DNA of 64,000 nt, taken from NCBI GenBank assembly GCA_902570125.1, contig CACFXK010000002.1, forward strand, positions 105,326 to 169,325. The letters are read 5' to 3'. The DNA comes from an uncultured Pelagibacteraceae bacterium. Lineage in GTDB: Bacteria > Pseudomonadota > Alphaproteobacteria > Pelagibacterales > Pelagibacteraceae. The notes beneath the pieces are model-generated. The model worked only from the letters and a program-made list of their open reading frames with translations, ran no database searches and had not been told where the DNA came from. This document shows, piece by piece, positions 1 through 9,023 of this stretch (position 1 is the first letter of the stretch; every line of letters starts with the position of its first letter). A program made the translations under genes and the position numbers.

Positions 1-424
1 AATCTGTTCTACCTGTTCCATTTATTAAAAGAGTATCTCCTGTAAAAACTCTATCATTCATTAAGTAACTATATGAACAATCTGTATGACCTGGAGTATA
101 AATAGTTTTAAGTTCAATATTCTCGACATTTATATTTTCTTCATCTTTTAATTTGATATCAATAACCTCAGACTTTGAGTTTTCACCCATTATACGAATA
201 CAATTTGTTCTTTGATTAAGCTCATTTAAGCCAGTTACATGATCTGCATGAATATGGGTATCAATTACTTTGACAAGTTTTAACTCTAAATTTTCTAAAA
301 CTTTTATGTATTCATCAGTATGCTCAATTACTGGATCTATGATTAATGCCTCACGTCCTTTTCCACTAGAAATAATATAAGTGTAAGTAGACGATTTAGT
401 ATCAAATAGTTGTTCAAAAATCAT
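1..424 (-). CDS. Persulfide dioxygenase (ETHE1-like), C-terminus missing
   Basis: Metallo-beta-lactamase-fold protein cut by the left window edge; the first 141 codons are present. The start codon lies at 424-422. The metal-binding motif THIHADH falls at residues 56-62 (H57, H59, D61, H62), followed by a PGHTD motif near residue 113 and FTGD plus GTGRTD near residues 129-141. These spacings fit the ETHE1/persulfide dioxygenase branch, which oxidises glutathione persulfide to sulfite, better than classical glyoxalase II. It lies 35 bases downstream of the sulfide:quinone oxidoreductase on the same strand, so the pair is probably one operon converting sulfide to sulfite. The family call is firm; the exact substrate is inferred from context. 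Confidence 0.85.
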   Translation of the reverse strand, partial: MIFEQLFDTKSSTYTYIISSGKGREALIIDPVIEHTDEYIKVLENLELKLVKVIDTHIHADHVTGLNELNQRTNCIRIMGENSKSEVIDIKLKDEENINVENIELKTIYTPGHTDCSYSYLMNDRVFTGDTLLINGTGRTD

Positions 425-459
425 AATTATAAAATAATTAAAATTTTATTAAATTGAAA

Positions 460-1701
460 CTAATTTTCAATAGCTTTATGATTAGGCTTGCTCCACTCTT
501 TGCCTTTAAACATCACATTCCATTGCAACCAAGGAAATAGCTTTGATTTCATTTGCCAATATAAAGAGCTAGGTTTTGTCGGGTCAAAAGGTAAACTTGG
601 AGTTACTTTTCCACCATAACAAAACTCTGCTAACATAACTTTACCATATGCAACTGTAAGTGGGCAGGCTCCATATCCATCATAAAGTCTATATGCTTCA
701 GATGATTTATTGATATCTTTAATAATATTATGAGCAACTATTGGAGCTTGTTTTCTCACTGCTGCACCAGTTTTTGCATTAGGTGCATTCATTACATCTC
801 CTAAACTATAAATATTTTCATATTTAGTATGTCTTAATGTTCCTTCTTTATGATCTACATCAACCCATCCACCAGCATCGGCTAATGGACTATTCTTAAT
901 AAAGTCAGGAGAAGTTTGAGGTGGTGTTACATGAATAAAATCAAATTTTTTTGTAACTTCTTTAGAATTTCCATCTTTATCTAATTGTTTGAATACAGCT
1001 TCTTTTGCTTCACCATTAACTGAAATTAAATTATGTTGGAAACTTCTTTTAATTCCATAAGAGTCACATATTTCATTTAGTGGACCTTGAAAGTGAGGTA
1101 CCCCAAAAATAACTGGCTTTGCACATAAAAATTCTAAATTACTATCTTTAAGAGCACCTTTTTTCTTTAAGTGATCAGCAGCTAAGTATGCTATTTTTTG
1201 AGGTGCACCCGCACACTTAATTGGCATAGGAGGTTCAGTGAATAGTAAATTTCCTCCTTGTAAATTTTTTAGACATTCCCACGTATAAACTGCCATATCT
1301 GAACTATAATTAGTGCAAACATTATTTTTTCCTAGAGTTTCTTTTAACCCTACGACTCCGTCAAAGTTAATTTTTAAACCAGGACAAACTACTAAATAGT
1401 CATATGAATATTCACCAACTGAAGTCTTTACCGAATTAGACTCTGGAGAAAAACTTTCAGCATATTCTTTTATCCAATTAACATAATTAGGCATTACAGA
1501 TGACATTGGCTTTATAGTGTTGTTTACATCATAAGCACCTGCACCTACTAAAGTCCATGCAGCTTGATATAAAGATTTTTCTGAAGGTTCTATGATTGAT
1601 ATTGATAAGTCAGACTTTAAGCTTTTAAGCCTTGTGGCAACTGATATACCAGCGCATCCGCCACCGATAATCAAAATGTTTGAGTGATTAGAGTTATTCA
1701 T
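460..1701 (-). CDS. sqr: Sulfide:quinone oxidoreductase, type II (SQOR-like)
   Basis: FAD-dependent membrane-associated oxidoreductase that passes electrons from sulfide to quinone. I chose the ATG at 1701 because the dinucleotide-binding segment GGGCAG then starts at residue 13; a longer open frame to 1740 adds 13 residues without support. The segment PIKCAGAPQK holds Cys163 and YGACPL holds Cys346, matching the two redox cysteines of mitochondrial-type SQOR. A second FAD contact, SLGDVMNAP, is at about residues 299-307, and the Trp/Lys/Pro-rich tail resembles the membrane-attachment end of the family. It precedes the persulfide dioxygenase gene, the usual partner that consumes its persulfide product. 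Confidence 0.9.
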   Translation of the reverse strand: MNNSNHSNILIIGGGCAGISVATRLKSLKSDLSISIIEPSEKSLYQAAWTLVGAGAYDVNNTIKPMSSVMPNYVNWIKEYAESFSPESNSVKTSVGEYSYDYLVVCPGLKINFDGVVGLKETLGKNNVCTNYSSDMAVYTWECLKNLQGGNLLFTEPPMPIKCAGAPQKIAYLAADHLKKKGALKDSNLEFLCAKPVIFGVPHFQGPLNEICDSYGIKRSFQHNLISVNGEAKEAVFKQLDKDGNSKEVTKKFDFIHVTPPQTSPDFIKNSPLADAGGWVDVDHKEGTLRHTKYENIYSLGDVMNAPNAKTGAAVRKQAPIVAHNIIKDINKSSEAYRLYDGYGACPLTVAYGKVMLAEFCYGGKVTPSLPFDPTKPSSLYWQMKSKLFPWLQWNVMFKGKEWSKPNHKAIEN

Positions 1702-1832
1702 TTCAAAAAACCTAACACTTATAATTTGCTTAAGATACACGTCTTATAAGTTGTTTTTTCAAACTTAAATATCGTTGATAAACCTAATCAATAATTTATA
1801 ATGGTTCTAATTAATTAAAAGGAGAGTGAAGA

Positions 1833-2492
1833 ATGTTAAAAATAAACAGTATGTGTCCTGATTTTCAATGCAAAACTACAGAGGGAGATATCTCTTTTCA
1901 TGAGTGGCTTGGAGATAGCTGGGGCGTATTATTTTCTCACCCAAAAGATTTTACACCGGTTTGTACTACAGAATTAGGTTCATTAGGACAAATGAAAGCT
2001 GAGTTTGATGCAAGAAATGTAAAAGTAATTGGACTAAGTGTAGATGGAGTTGAGGATCACAAAAAATGGTTAGAAGATATCAAAGATGTATCTGGAACGA
2101 TGCCTGATTATCCTATTATCGCTGATGAAGATTTAAAAGTTGCAAAACTTTTCAATATGTTAGAAGCCGATGCAGGAACAACTTCGATGGGAAGAACAGC
2201 AGTTGATAATGAGACTGTTAGAACTATTTTTGTTGTAAGACCAGATAAAAGAATTGGTCTTTATTTAACTTACCCAATGGCTACAGGTAGAAATTTCCAT
2301 GAAATTTTGAGAGCCATAGACTCAATGCAACTTACTGCAAAACATAGAGTTGCTACTCCAGCTAATTGGAAAAAAGGTGAAGATGTTGTAATTCTTCCTG
2401 CTGTAAAAGACGACGAGGCTAAAAAAATATATCCAGATGGATGGGAAACAGTTAAGCCTTATTTAAGAAAAGTTCCAGATCCTACAAAGTAA
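1833..2492 (+). CDS. 1-Cys peroxiredoxin (Prx6 family)
   Basis: Thiol peroxidase reducing peroxides, 219 residues, the usual length for the Prx6 subfamily with its extended C-terminal domain. The peroxidatic motif DFTPVCTTE holds Cys44; the Arg-containing segment FVVRPDKRIG near residue 135 fits the active-site arginine. No resolving cysteine motif is visible. A good Shine-Dalgarno (AAAGGAGAG) lies about 7 bases upstream of the ATG, which is uncommon in this window. It is divergent from the sulfide oxidation genes, so a role in peroxide or persulfide stress is possible but only inferred. Confidence 0.93.
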   Translation: MLKINSMCPDFQCKTTEGDISFHEWLGDSWGVLFSHPKDFTPVCTTELGSLGQMKAEFDARNVKVIGLSVDGVEDHKKWLEDIKDVSGTMPDYPIIADEDLKVAKLFNMLEADAGTTSMGRTAVDNETVRTIFVVRPDKRIGLYLTYPMATGRNFHEILRAIDSMQLTAKHRVATPANWKKGEDVVILPAVKDDEAKKIYPDGWETVKPYLRKVPDPTK

Positions 2493-2514
2493 TAAGGATT
2501 CGGATTAATTTATT

Positions 2515-2548
2515 ATCTCAGTTCTAGTTTGATAATTAGAGCTGAGAT
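2515..2548. terminator. Convergent-gene hairpin, likely bidirectional terminator
   Basis: Twelve-base stem with one G-U pair (2515-2526 with 2537-2548) and a ten-base loop, placed exactly between the converging peroxiredoxin and racemase genes. There is no clean T-run on either side, so this is a hairpin-based call only. Confidence 0.5.
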
Positions 2549-2552
2549 TAAA

Positions 2553-3251
2553 TTAAAATCTTTTATATTTTTTCATAGAAATATTTGCCAACAGAAGGTT
2601 CGGATCAACAAATACTTTTGATTGTTTAATTTTCTTAAAAGATTTGTAAGCAAATATTGCAATTGGCAGCTCAGTACAGCCTAGAATAATTTTTTTACAT
2701 TTAATTTTCATTAAGTAACTTACTGCTGGTCTAATTGCTTTTTCTGCTTCTTTAATTTTTCCCATTTTAACTAGCTTTATTGATTTATTTACTGAATTTT
2801 TTTGTAAACTTTTGTTAGGACTTACTAAATTAAAATTTTTATCAAAATATTTATTATAAACTTTAGTACTTAATGTAGCCTCAGTAGATAAAATACCAAT
2901 CTTAGAGTTTTTTTTACAGTTTTTTGATGTATCTAAGTAAACTTCTTTAGGCATACTAAGTATTGGTATTTTAACTTTTTTTCTTAAATCATCGTACCAA
3001 TAATGAGCTGTGTTGCATGGCATTACTATGAATTTACAATTATTTTTTTGTAACATTTTACACCCTTCAACAAGTGAATCTAAAACGTTGTAATATTTTT
3101 TTAAATTTTCTGGTCGTTTTGGAATGTTAGACTTGTTATATAAAACAAACATTGGATATTGTTGATCAAGTTTTCCAGCATTTATTTTCGCAAGTTTATT
3201 ACAAAAATCTAATCCAGCCTGTGTTCCCATTCCTCCAAGAATACCAATCAT
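2553..3251 (-). CDS. Aspartate/glutamate racemase family protein
   Basis: Two-domain cofactor-independent racemase of the Asp/Glu/hydantoin racemase superfamily, 232 residues. The N-terminal GILGGMGTQAG motif, the first catalytic cysteine in MPCNTAHYW (Cys79) and the second in GCTELPI (Cys192) are all present, so the enzyme should be active. It resembles the YgeA/aspartate racemase branch more than MurI. Substrate (Asp, Glu or another amino acid) cannot be decided from sequence. It stands alone on the minus strand, divergent from the alpha/beta hydrolase. Confidence 0.85.
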   Translation of the reverse strand: MIGILGGMGTQAGLDFCNKLAKINAGKLDQQYPMFVLYNKSNIPKRPENLKKYYNVLDSLVEGCKMLQKNNCKFIVMPCNTAHYWYDDLRKKVKIPILSMPKEVYLDTSKNCKKNSKIGILSTEATLSTKVYNKYFDKNFNLVSPNKSLQKNSVNKSIKLVKMGKIKEAEKAIRPAVSYLMKIKCKKIILGCTELPIAIFAYKSFKKIKQSKVFVDPNLLLANISMKKYKRF

Positions 3252-3311
3252 AAATCTACTTTGAATTTTGTTTTAAAAGTTACAATATACAACTATATTT
3301 TATAAACAATT

Positions 3312-4064
3312 ATGCAAGATATTTATATTGATGATATTGGTTCAGGATATCCACTAGTTTTAGTTCATGGATATCTAGGATCATCAGAAATGTGGAAACT
3401 CCAAAAAGATTATCTTCATAAAAAATTTAGAATTATTGCACCAGCCTTACCAGGATTTGGTGAAAGCTTTAATGCAAAATCTTTAAATAGTATTAGTTTA
3501 ATGGCTAAATTCATTATCCAACAAATTGATTTAAAAAATATAGATAAGTTTAATTTAATGGGTCACTCTATGGGTGGAATGATAGTACAAGAAATTGCAA
3601 ATATATCTGGAGATAGAATTAATAAATTGATTTGTTTCGCTACTGGACCTATAGGTGACATCCCAGGAAGATTTGAACCTATAAATACATCGATAAAAAA
3701 GCTGGGTGAGGAAGGAATTAAGGAACAAGTAAAAAGAATACCACCAAAGTGGTTTGTTGAAGGAGATCTAGCCAAAAATTATTATTTATGTGAAAATGCA
3801 GTTAAAAATATATCTGAAGAAACAGCGCGTAACGCCCTAATAGCCATGAGAGACTGGAACGGATTAGAAAATTTAAAAAAAATAAAAAACAAAACCTTGA
3901 TAATTTGGGGAGATAAAGACAAATCTTATAATTTTGAACAAGTCTCAATACTTAACAATAATATTCCTGATAGTGATTTAAAAATATTTAATAACTGCTG
4001 TCACAATGTACATCTTGAGCAGCCTCAGAAATTTAACCAAGTTGTTGAGGACTTTCTTATTTAA
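3312..4064 (+). CDS. Alpha/beta hydrolase
   Basis: Soluble hydrolase of 250 residues. The oxyanion region LVHGYLGSSEMW is at 17-29, the nucleophile elbow GHSMGG at 84-89 (Ser86), the acid probably Asp201 or Asp203 in IWGDKD, and the base His231 or His234 near the C-terminus. Family members include esterases, lipases and C-C bond hydrolases; nothing here fixes the substrate. It is monocistronic, 60 bases from the divergent racemase gene. No signal peptide is visible, so it should be cytosolic. Confidence 0.85.
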   Translation: MQDIYIDDIGSGYPLVLVHGYLGSSEMWKLQKDYLHKKFRIIAPALPGFGESFNAKSLNSISLMAKFIIQQIDLKNIDKFNLMGHSMGGMIVQEIANISGDRINKLICFATGPIGDIPGRFEPINTSIKKLGEEGIKEQVKRIPPKWFVEGDLAKNYYLCENAVKNISEETARNALIAMRDWNGLENLKKIKNKTLIIWGDKDKSYNFEQVSILNNNIPDSDLKIFNNCCHNVHLEQPQKFNQVVEDFLI

Positions 4065-4183
4065 ATAGGCCATTTTAGGCTTTTGCATAGCAGTATTTAC
4101 ATTTTAGCTTATTAGAAATGTTGACTCTAAATTTAAAACAAAGTTAGATTTTACTTATATAAAATAACGTAAATGGGGAAAAT

Positions 4184-5146
4184 ATGAATATAATCAAAAA
4201 AATTCTTGTGGCTGGAGTAATTTCATTATTTGTACCAGCCTCAAGTTTTGCTGAAAAAGTAAAAATTGGTGATCCTGGTTGGACGGGTGCAACTGCAATT
4301 GCAAATTTACTTGCTGCTGTTGTCATTGACAAAATGGGTGGTGAAGCCGAGTTAGTTCCAGGAAACAATACTGCAATCTATGGAGCGATTGATAGAAGCA
4401 AAGGTGAAATCGAAGTTCACCCTGATATTTGGCTACCAAATCAAGAAGCTTATACAAAAGATTTAGTACCAAAAGGAACATTAAAATTAAGCAAAAATCC
4501 TTATGAGGGAAATCAAGGCTATTGTGTTTCTCAACAATTTGCAAAAAAAATGAATATTACTGCAATAGAAGATTTGGGGAGACCAGAAGTTGTTAAAGCA
4601 ATGGATAGTGATGGAAATGGAAAAGGTGAGTTTTGGATTGGTGCTGACGGATGGGCTTCTGCAAATGTAAACCAAGTAAAACTTAGAGACTATAAACTTT
4701 ACGATGCTGGTATAGAGCCAATAAGAGCTGCTGAGGCTGTAAAAAATGCTAGAGTTTTAGATTCGATCAAAAAGGGTGAGGGTTACGCATTTTATTGTTA
4801 TAAACCTCATGCTATTTGGGGAATGGCTGATGTAGTTATGTTGGAAGAACCAAAGTATGATCCAGCTAAATACAAAATGATTCAACCAAAAGCAGATGCA
4901 GATTGGTATCAAAAATCATATGTAGCTTCAAAGGATGCTTTGAAACAAATTCAAATCGGATGGGGAACTTCTTTAGAAAGTAAATCACCAGCGATTGTTG
5001 AATTTTTTAAAAATTTCCAGATCACAGCAGATGATGTTTCTTGGATGGCATACGAAGTATCAGTTCAAAAAAGAGACCCAGGAGAAGTTGCAAGAGACTG
5101 GATGGCTAAAAATAAATCAACAGTTGATGGTTGGTTAGGTCTTTAA
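4184..5146 (+). CDS. proX: Glycine betaine/proline ABC transporter, substrate-binding protein
   Basis: Periplasmic binding protein of the OpuAC family, 320 residues. Residues 1-23 form a Sec signal peptide ending at SSFA-EKV. The mature start KIGDPGWTGATA and the Trp residues spread through the chain (for example PDIWLPN, GADGWAS, HAIWGMA) are typical of aromatic-box binding of quaternary amines. It is first in a proX-proV-proW operon. A strong hairpin follows the gene before proV, which would favour the binding protein over the membrane parts. Betaine or proline is the expected ligand; dimethylsulfoniopropionate is a possible alternative in a marine cell. Confidence 0.92.
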   Translation: MNIIKKILVAGVISLFVPASSFAEKVKIGDPGWTGATAIANLLAAVVIDKMGGEAELVPGNNTAIYGAIDRSKGEIEVHPDIWLPNQEAYTKDLVPKGTLKLSKNPYEGNQGYCVSQQFAKKMNITAIEDLGRPEVVKAMDSDGNGKGEFWIGADGWASANVNQVKLRDYKLYDAGIEPIRAAEAVKNARVLDSIKKGEGYAFYCYKPHAIWGMADVVMLEEPKYDPAKYKMIQPKADADWYQKSYVASKDALKQIQIGWGTSLESKSPAIVEFFKNFQITADDVSWMAYEVSVQKRDPGEVARDWMAKNKSTVDGWLGL

Positions 5147-5168
5147 TTTAGTCAATTTAAATTTATTT

Positions 5169-5195
5169 TACCTGGCGACTTATAGTTGCCAGGTA
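5169..5195 (+). terminator. Intercistronic hairpin between proX and proV
   Basis: Perfect eight-base stem TACCTGGC/GCCAGGTA with an eleven-base loop, 22 bases after the proX stop. The following T-run is interrupted (CATTTTC), so it is more likely a partial terminator or 3'-end stabiliser than a full stop. Confidence 0.6.
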
Positions 5196-5228
5196 TCATT
5201 TTCAATAATATTAAGCTAAAATCCTTTT

Positions 5229-6281
5229 ATGGAAGCTGCTATACAGATCCAAAACGTTTGGAAAATATTCGGAAATACATCCAATGATGCATTAGATGCA
5301 ATACAAAATAAGAAAATTTCAAAACAAGAAGCTTTAGAAAAGTATAACTCAGTAATTGGAGTTTCTGATGTTTCGTTTGATGTCAATAAAGGTGAAATCT
5401 TTTGTGTTATGGGATTGTCTGGAAGCGGTAAGTCAACACTTGTAAGGCATATTAATAGATTATTAGAGCCAACATCTGGAAAAATTTTAATAAACAACCA
5501 GGATGTAATGCAATTTAATAAAGAAAATTTACAAGAACTTAGAAATAAAAAAATTGGTATGGTTTTTCAAAATTTTGCATTGATGCCCCACAGATCCGTT
5601 TTAGATAATATTGCAATGCCTTTAGAAATAAGAGGAGTAAGTAAAAACGATAGGTTAGATGCAGCAAATAACATCTTAAATATTGTTGAATTACAAGGGT
5701 GGGGTAATAAATACGCACATGAATTATCTGGAGGAATGCAACAAAGAGTAGGGTTGGCAAGAGCATTAGCTGCTGATCCTGAATTTTTACTCATGGATGA
5801 GCCTTTTAGTGCACTTGATCCGCTTATAAGACGTCAACTTCAAACTGAGTTTATTAAACTTTCAAAACAAATGAAAAAGACAACTGTATTTATAACTCAT
5901 GATCTTGATGAAGCTGTAAGAGTTGGACATAGAATAGCAATAATGCGAGATGGAAGAGTAGTTCAAATCGGAACCCCTGAAGAAATAGTTGTAAATCCAT
6001 CTGATGATTATGTTGCAGATTTTGTAAAAGGAATTTCAAGATTAAAAGTTGTTCAGGCTAAAACTATTATGCAACCTTTAGAGCAATATAAAAAAAACTT
6101 TGGGGAAAATTTAAGTAATAATGAAAAAGTAAATGAAAACGACATATTAAGCAAACTTATTGAAACTTCTGTTTCTAAAGATAAACCAATTGTAGTTGTA
6201 AATGATCATAATACGGAAGTTGGAATTATTACTCAATCAGACCTATTAAAGGCAGTTGTTGAAGGAAATGAGAATGAGTAA
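5229..6281 (+). CDS. proV: Glycine betaine/proline ABC transporter, ATPase
   Basis: ATPase of the ProV/OpuAA type, 350 residues. Walker A GLSGSGKST is at 62-70, the ABC signature LSGGMQQ at 166-172 and Walker B FLLMDEP at 186-192. The N-terminal extension before Walker A, with a helical segment near 20-45, is typical of ProV. The C-terminal part (about 290-350, including GIITQSDLL) looks like a single CBS-type regulatory domain, which in this family senses ionic strength or nucleotides. Its last bases overlap the proW start, indicating translational coupling. Confidence 0.93.
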   Translation: MEAAIQIQNVWKIFGNTSNDALDAIQNKKISKQEALEKYNSVIGVSDVSFDVNKGEIFCVMGLSGSGKSTLVRHINRLLEPTSGKILINNQDVMQFNKENLQELRNKKIGMVFQNFALMPHRSVLDNIAMPLEIRGVSKNDRLDAANNILNIVELQGWGNKYAHELSGGMQQRVGLARALAADPEFLLMDEPFSALDPLIRRQLQTEFIKLSKQMKKTTVFITHDLDEAVRVGHRIAIMRDGRVVQIGTPEEIVVNPSDDYVADFVKGISRLKVVQAKTIMQPLEQYKKNFGENLSNNEKVNENDILSKLIETSVSKDKPIVVVNDHNTEVGIITQSDLLKAVVEGNENE

Positions 6282-7776
6282 GGAAATTAAAAATTTATCA
6301 AGATCCGAACTTATCAAAAATTTTGTAATTTCAAATCCAGATTATTATATCAAAGAGTTTAAAAAAATTGGTAGCAAACCATCATACTCTTACTCTTTTA
6401 ACCTTTTTGCAGCATTGTTTGGACCTGTATGGTTTGGACTAAGAAATGTATGGAATTATGCTCTGGCATTTCTAATTGTGGAAACATTTGCTGTTGTTCA
6501 AATTGTTAGAGGATTATTTGGTAACATCACTAAAGATGCAGTCGAAAAAATTGACAAAATTCAATCAACTATCGATTTTAGATACAAACAATTAGAGGCT
6601 GCAAAAGAAAACAACCCAGAAAAAGTCGAAGTCTACGAAAGGGCAATTAAATCACTTGAAGAGGCAATGAAAGAATATGTAGTTGATGTTCAGCAAATCG
6701 AGGCTTCAGCAATATGGATAACTATTTCAGGGATTTTATTATTAATTTTTGTAAAATTTATTCAAGGAATATTAGCCAATACTGTTTTAGAAAAAAGATA
6801 CTCTGAGTGGTTATCAAATAAATCAATAAGTCCTGGCATGAAACCAAAAAATTACTTACTTAGTATTGGTTTTACAATAGTGATAATGTTTTTTTCAGTA
6901 ATACATTATAGTTTCCCAGGTTTCTTCTCAATAATGAATGATTTTCCTACTCATCCAGAAATAAGACTTACTTCTATTAAATGGGTAGAAACAATTTTTG
7001 ATTATGCTGTTATCAAAGGAGACGCAGTATTTACTGCAATTACAATTGGAATAAGATCTGTTCTTGATTTTTTAGAATTGTTATTTGTAAAAACACCTTG
7101 GATTGTGATCATAACTACCATTGTAGTTTTAACTGCTTTATCAGCAGGAATAAGAACCGCAATATACTCTGCAGGATTTTTAGCTTACATGGGTTTTTTG
7201 GGATTTTGGGTTAAAGCAATGACCACACTTGCTTTACTTGGTACAGCTGCAATACTAAGTATTGTTATTGGAATACCTTTAGGAATTTATTGTGCGAGAC
7301 GTCAAAGATTTTATTCAATGATAAGACCAATAATGGATTTTATGCAAACTATGCCTGCATTTGTATTTATGATTCCAGTCATTGCGTTTTTTGGAACAGG
7401 TAAGGTTGCGGCTGTCATCATTACAATGATTTTTGGAGGAACACCTGTTGTTAGACTTACAGTCTTAGGCTTAAGAGGCGTTCCTGAAACTATAAGAGAA
7501 GCTGCAATAGCTTATGGTGCATCCAAATGGTATTTGTTAAGAAAAGTAGATTTACCACTGGCGACACCTTCAATACTTGCTGGTGTAAATCAAACTGTGA
7601 TGTTAAGTTTAGCAATGGTTGTTGTAGCTTCACTGATCGGAGCAAAAGGTTTAGGACAAGACGTACTTGAGGCACTTCAATATGCAAATGTTGGGCAAGG
7701 AATTTTAGCTGGTATTGCAATATTATTTGTTGCTTTAATATTGGACAGAGTAGTTCAAGGTAAGAAAAGAGTATAA
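6274..7776 (+). CDS. proW: Glycine betaine/proline ABC transporter permease with extra N-terminal domain
   Basis: Permease of 500 residues, longer than the roughly 280-350 usual for the family. The C-terminal part (about 300-490) is a standard binding-protein-dependent permease domain with the EAA loop EAAIAYGASKWYLL. The first 90 residues contain an FNLFAALFGPVWFG segment and hydrophobic helices resembling small DUF2628-type membrane proteins, followed by a charged helical stretch (about 95-145) and two more membrane segments. I chose the ATG at 6274 because AAGGAA lies six bases upstream and the gene then overlaps proV by eight bases; in-frame starts at 6256 and 6268 exist. Confidence 0.88.
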   Translation: MSKEIKNLSRSELIKNFVISNPDYYIKEFKKIGSKPSYSYSFNLFAALFGPVWFGLRNVWNYALAFLIVETFAVVQIVRGLFGNITKDAVEKIDKIQSTIDFRYKQLEAAKENNPEKVEVYERAIKSLEEAMKEYVVDVQQIEASAIWITISGILLLIFVKFIQGILANTVLEKRYSEWLSNKSISPGMKPKNYLLSIGFTIVIMFFSVIHYSFPGFFSIMNDFPTHPEIRLTSIKWVETIFDYAVIKGDAVFTAITIGIRSVLDFLELLFVKTPWIVIITTIVVLTALSAGIRTAIYSAGFLAYMGFLGFWVKAMTTLALLGTAAILSIVIGIPLGIYCARRQRFYSMIRPIMDFMQTMPAFVFMIPVIAFFGTGKVAAVIITMIFGGTPVVRLTVLGLRGVPETIREAAIAYGASKWYLLRKVDLPLATPSILAGVNQTVMLSLAMVVVASLIGAKGLGQDVLEALQYANVGQGILAGIAILFVALILDRVVQGKKRV

Positions 7777-7783
7777 TACCTTA

Positions 7784-8950
7784 ATGAATAAAAATGTATG
7801 GTTGCTATTTGCAAGCAATGCATGCGCATTTTCAGTTGCACCTGTAACAGTTTTTTTAAGTGGAATAATTGGATCTAGCATAAGCCCAATTAAATCTTTG
7901 TCGACTTTGCCAATGTCGTTATCAATTGTAGGCACAGCTCTTTTTATAATAGCTGCTTCCAAAATAATGAGTATCACTGGTAGAAAAAAAGGATTTATAC
8001 TTTCATCCATCACAACCTCATTGTTTGCTCTACTGGCAGCCTATGCAGTGATGAAACAAAATTTTATTCTTTATTCATTCTCATGCTTTTCACTTGGATT
8101 TGGGATGGCATTTGCTCATCAATATCGTTTTGCTGCAGCTGAAAGTGTAGATAAAAAACAGGCTCCAAAAGCCATTTCTTTATTACTTTTTGCAGGAATT
8201 TTGTCAGCTTTATTAGGTCCTAATCTAGCAAATCTTGGAAAGAATATAATTTCAGAGGGTTTATATGTCGGCTCTTATCTATGTTTGTCATTATTAACTT
8301 TATCATCAATTATTTTTTTAGTTTTTTATAATGAAAAGAAAGTTACTGAGAAAAAAAAAATTTCAAGAGGAAGATCAATTTTAGAATTAATTTCTCAACC
8401 AAGGTTTCTTCAGGCTTTAGTCTCCTCATCTTTTGCTTATGCAGTAATGTCTTTTTTAATGACCGCTACTCCAATAAGCATGCATATTAATGATAATATG
8501 TCTTTAAACAGCACCAGTTTTGTAATTCAATTACATATAATTAGCATGTTCCTGCCAGCATTAGTTACCGGAAATCTAATTAAAAAATTTGGACACAGCA
8601 AAATTATGTATTGTGGTGTATTATTTTTTATAATCACAATATTTCTTAGTTATCTTGATCAAACAGTTACAAACTATTTATTTTCATTAATATTTTTAGG
8701 TCTTGGATGGAATTTTCTATTTATATCAGGTACAAGCTTACTTGTATTAAATTATAGAGAAGAAGAAAGGTTTAGAGCTCAAGGTTTTAATGATTTTATA
8801 GTTTTTTCAATTCAAGCTACTGCAAGTTTAACAGCTGGTGTTGTTTTAAGTTATACTAGCTGGAAAACAATGAATATGCTTTGCATACCATTTTTAATTA
8901 TAATTATTTTTACAACACTAAGAGCAGATAGATTATCAAGAAAAGTTTAA
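7784..8950 (+). CDS. MFS transporter, substrate unknown
   Basis: Integral membrane protein of 388 residues with about 12 hydrophobic segments and a central charged loop (about 183-200), typical of the major facilitator superfamily. It begins only seven bases after proW, so it may be transcribed with the betaine transporter, yet no substrate motif is recognisable. The GFGMAFAHQYRFAAAES segment near residue 105 is conserved in YfcJ-like or similar drug-type MFS proteins, but I cannot go further. Direction of transport is unknown. Confidence 0.8.
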   Translation: MNKNVWLLFASNACAFSVAPVTVFLSGIIGSSISPIKSLSTLPMSLSIVGTALFIIAASKIMSITGRKKGFILSSITTSLFALLAAYAVMKQNFILYSFSCFSLGFGMAFAHQYRFAAAESVDKKQAPKAISLLLFAGILSALLGPNLANLGKNIISEGLYVGSYLCLSLLTLSSIIFLVFYNEKKVTEKKKISRGRSILELISQPRFLQALVSSSFAYAVMSFLMTATPISMHINDNMSLNSTSFVIQLHIISMFLPALVTGNLIKKFGHSKIMYCGVLFFIITIFLSYLDQTVTNYLFSLIFLGLGWNFLFISGTSLLVLNYREEERFRAQGFNDFIVFSIQATASLTAGVVLSYTSWKTMNMLCIPFLIIIIFTTLRADRLSRKV

Positions 8951-9004
8951 TTCTTAAAGGCCGTGTCAACTTGTAACAGATATTGCTTATTGTAAGATTA
9001 TTTT

Positions 9005-9022
9005 TAAAGCATATATGCTTTA
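9005..9022. repeat. Perfect 18-base palindrome before the pseudoazurin start
   Basis: TAAAGCATATATGCTTTA is its own reverse complement and ends two bases before the chosen start codon. It could be an operator or a small hairpin hiding the start of translation. It contains an in-frame ATG (9015) that would add three residues to the protein. Confidence 0.5.
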
Positions 9023-9023
9023 T

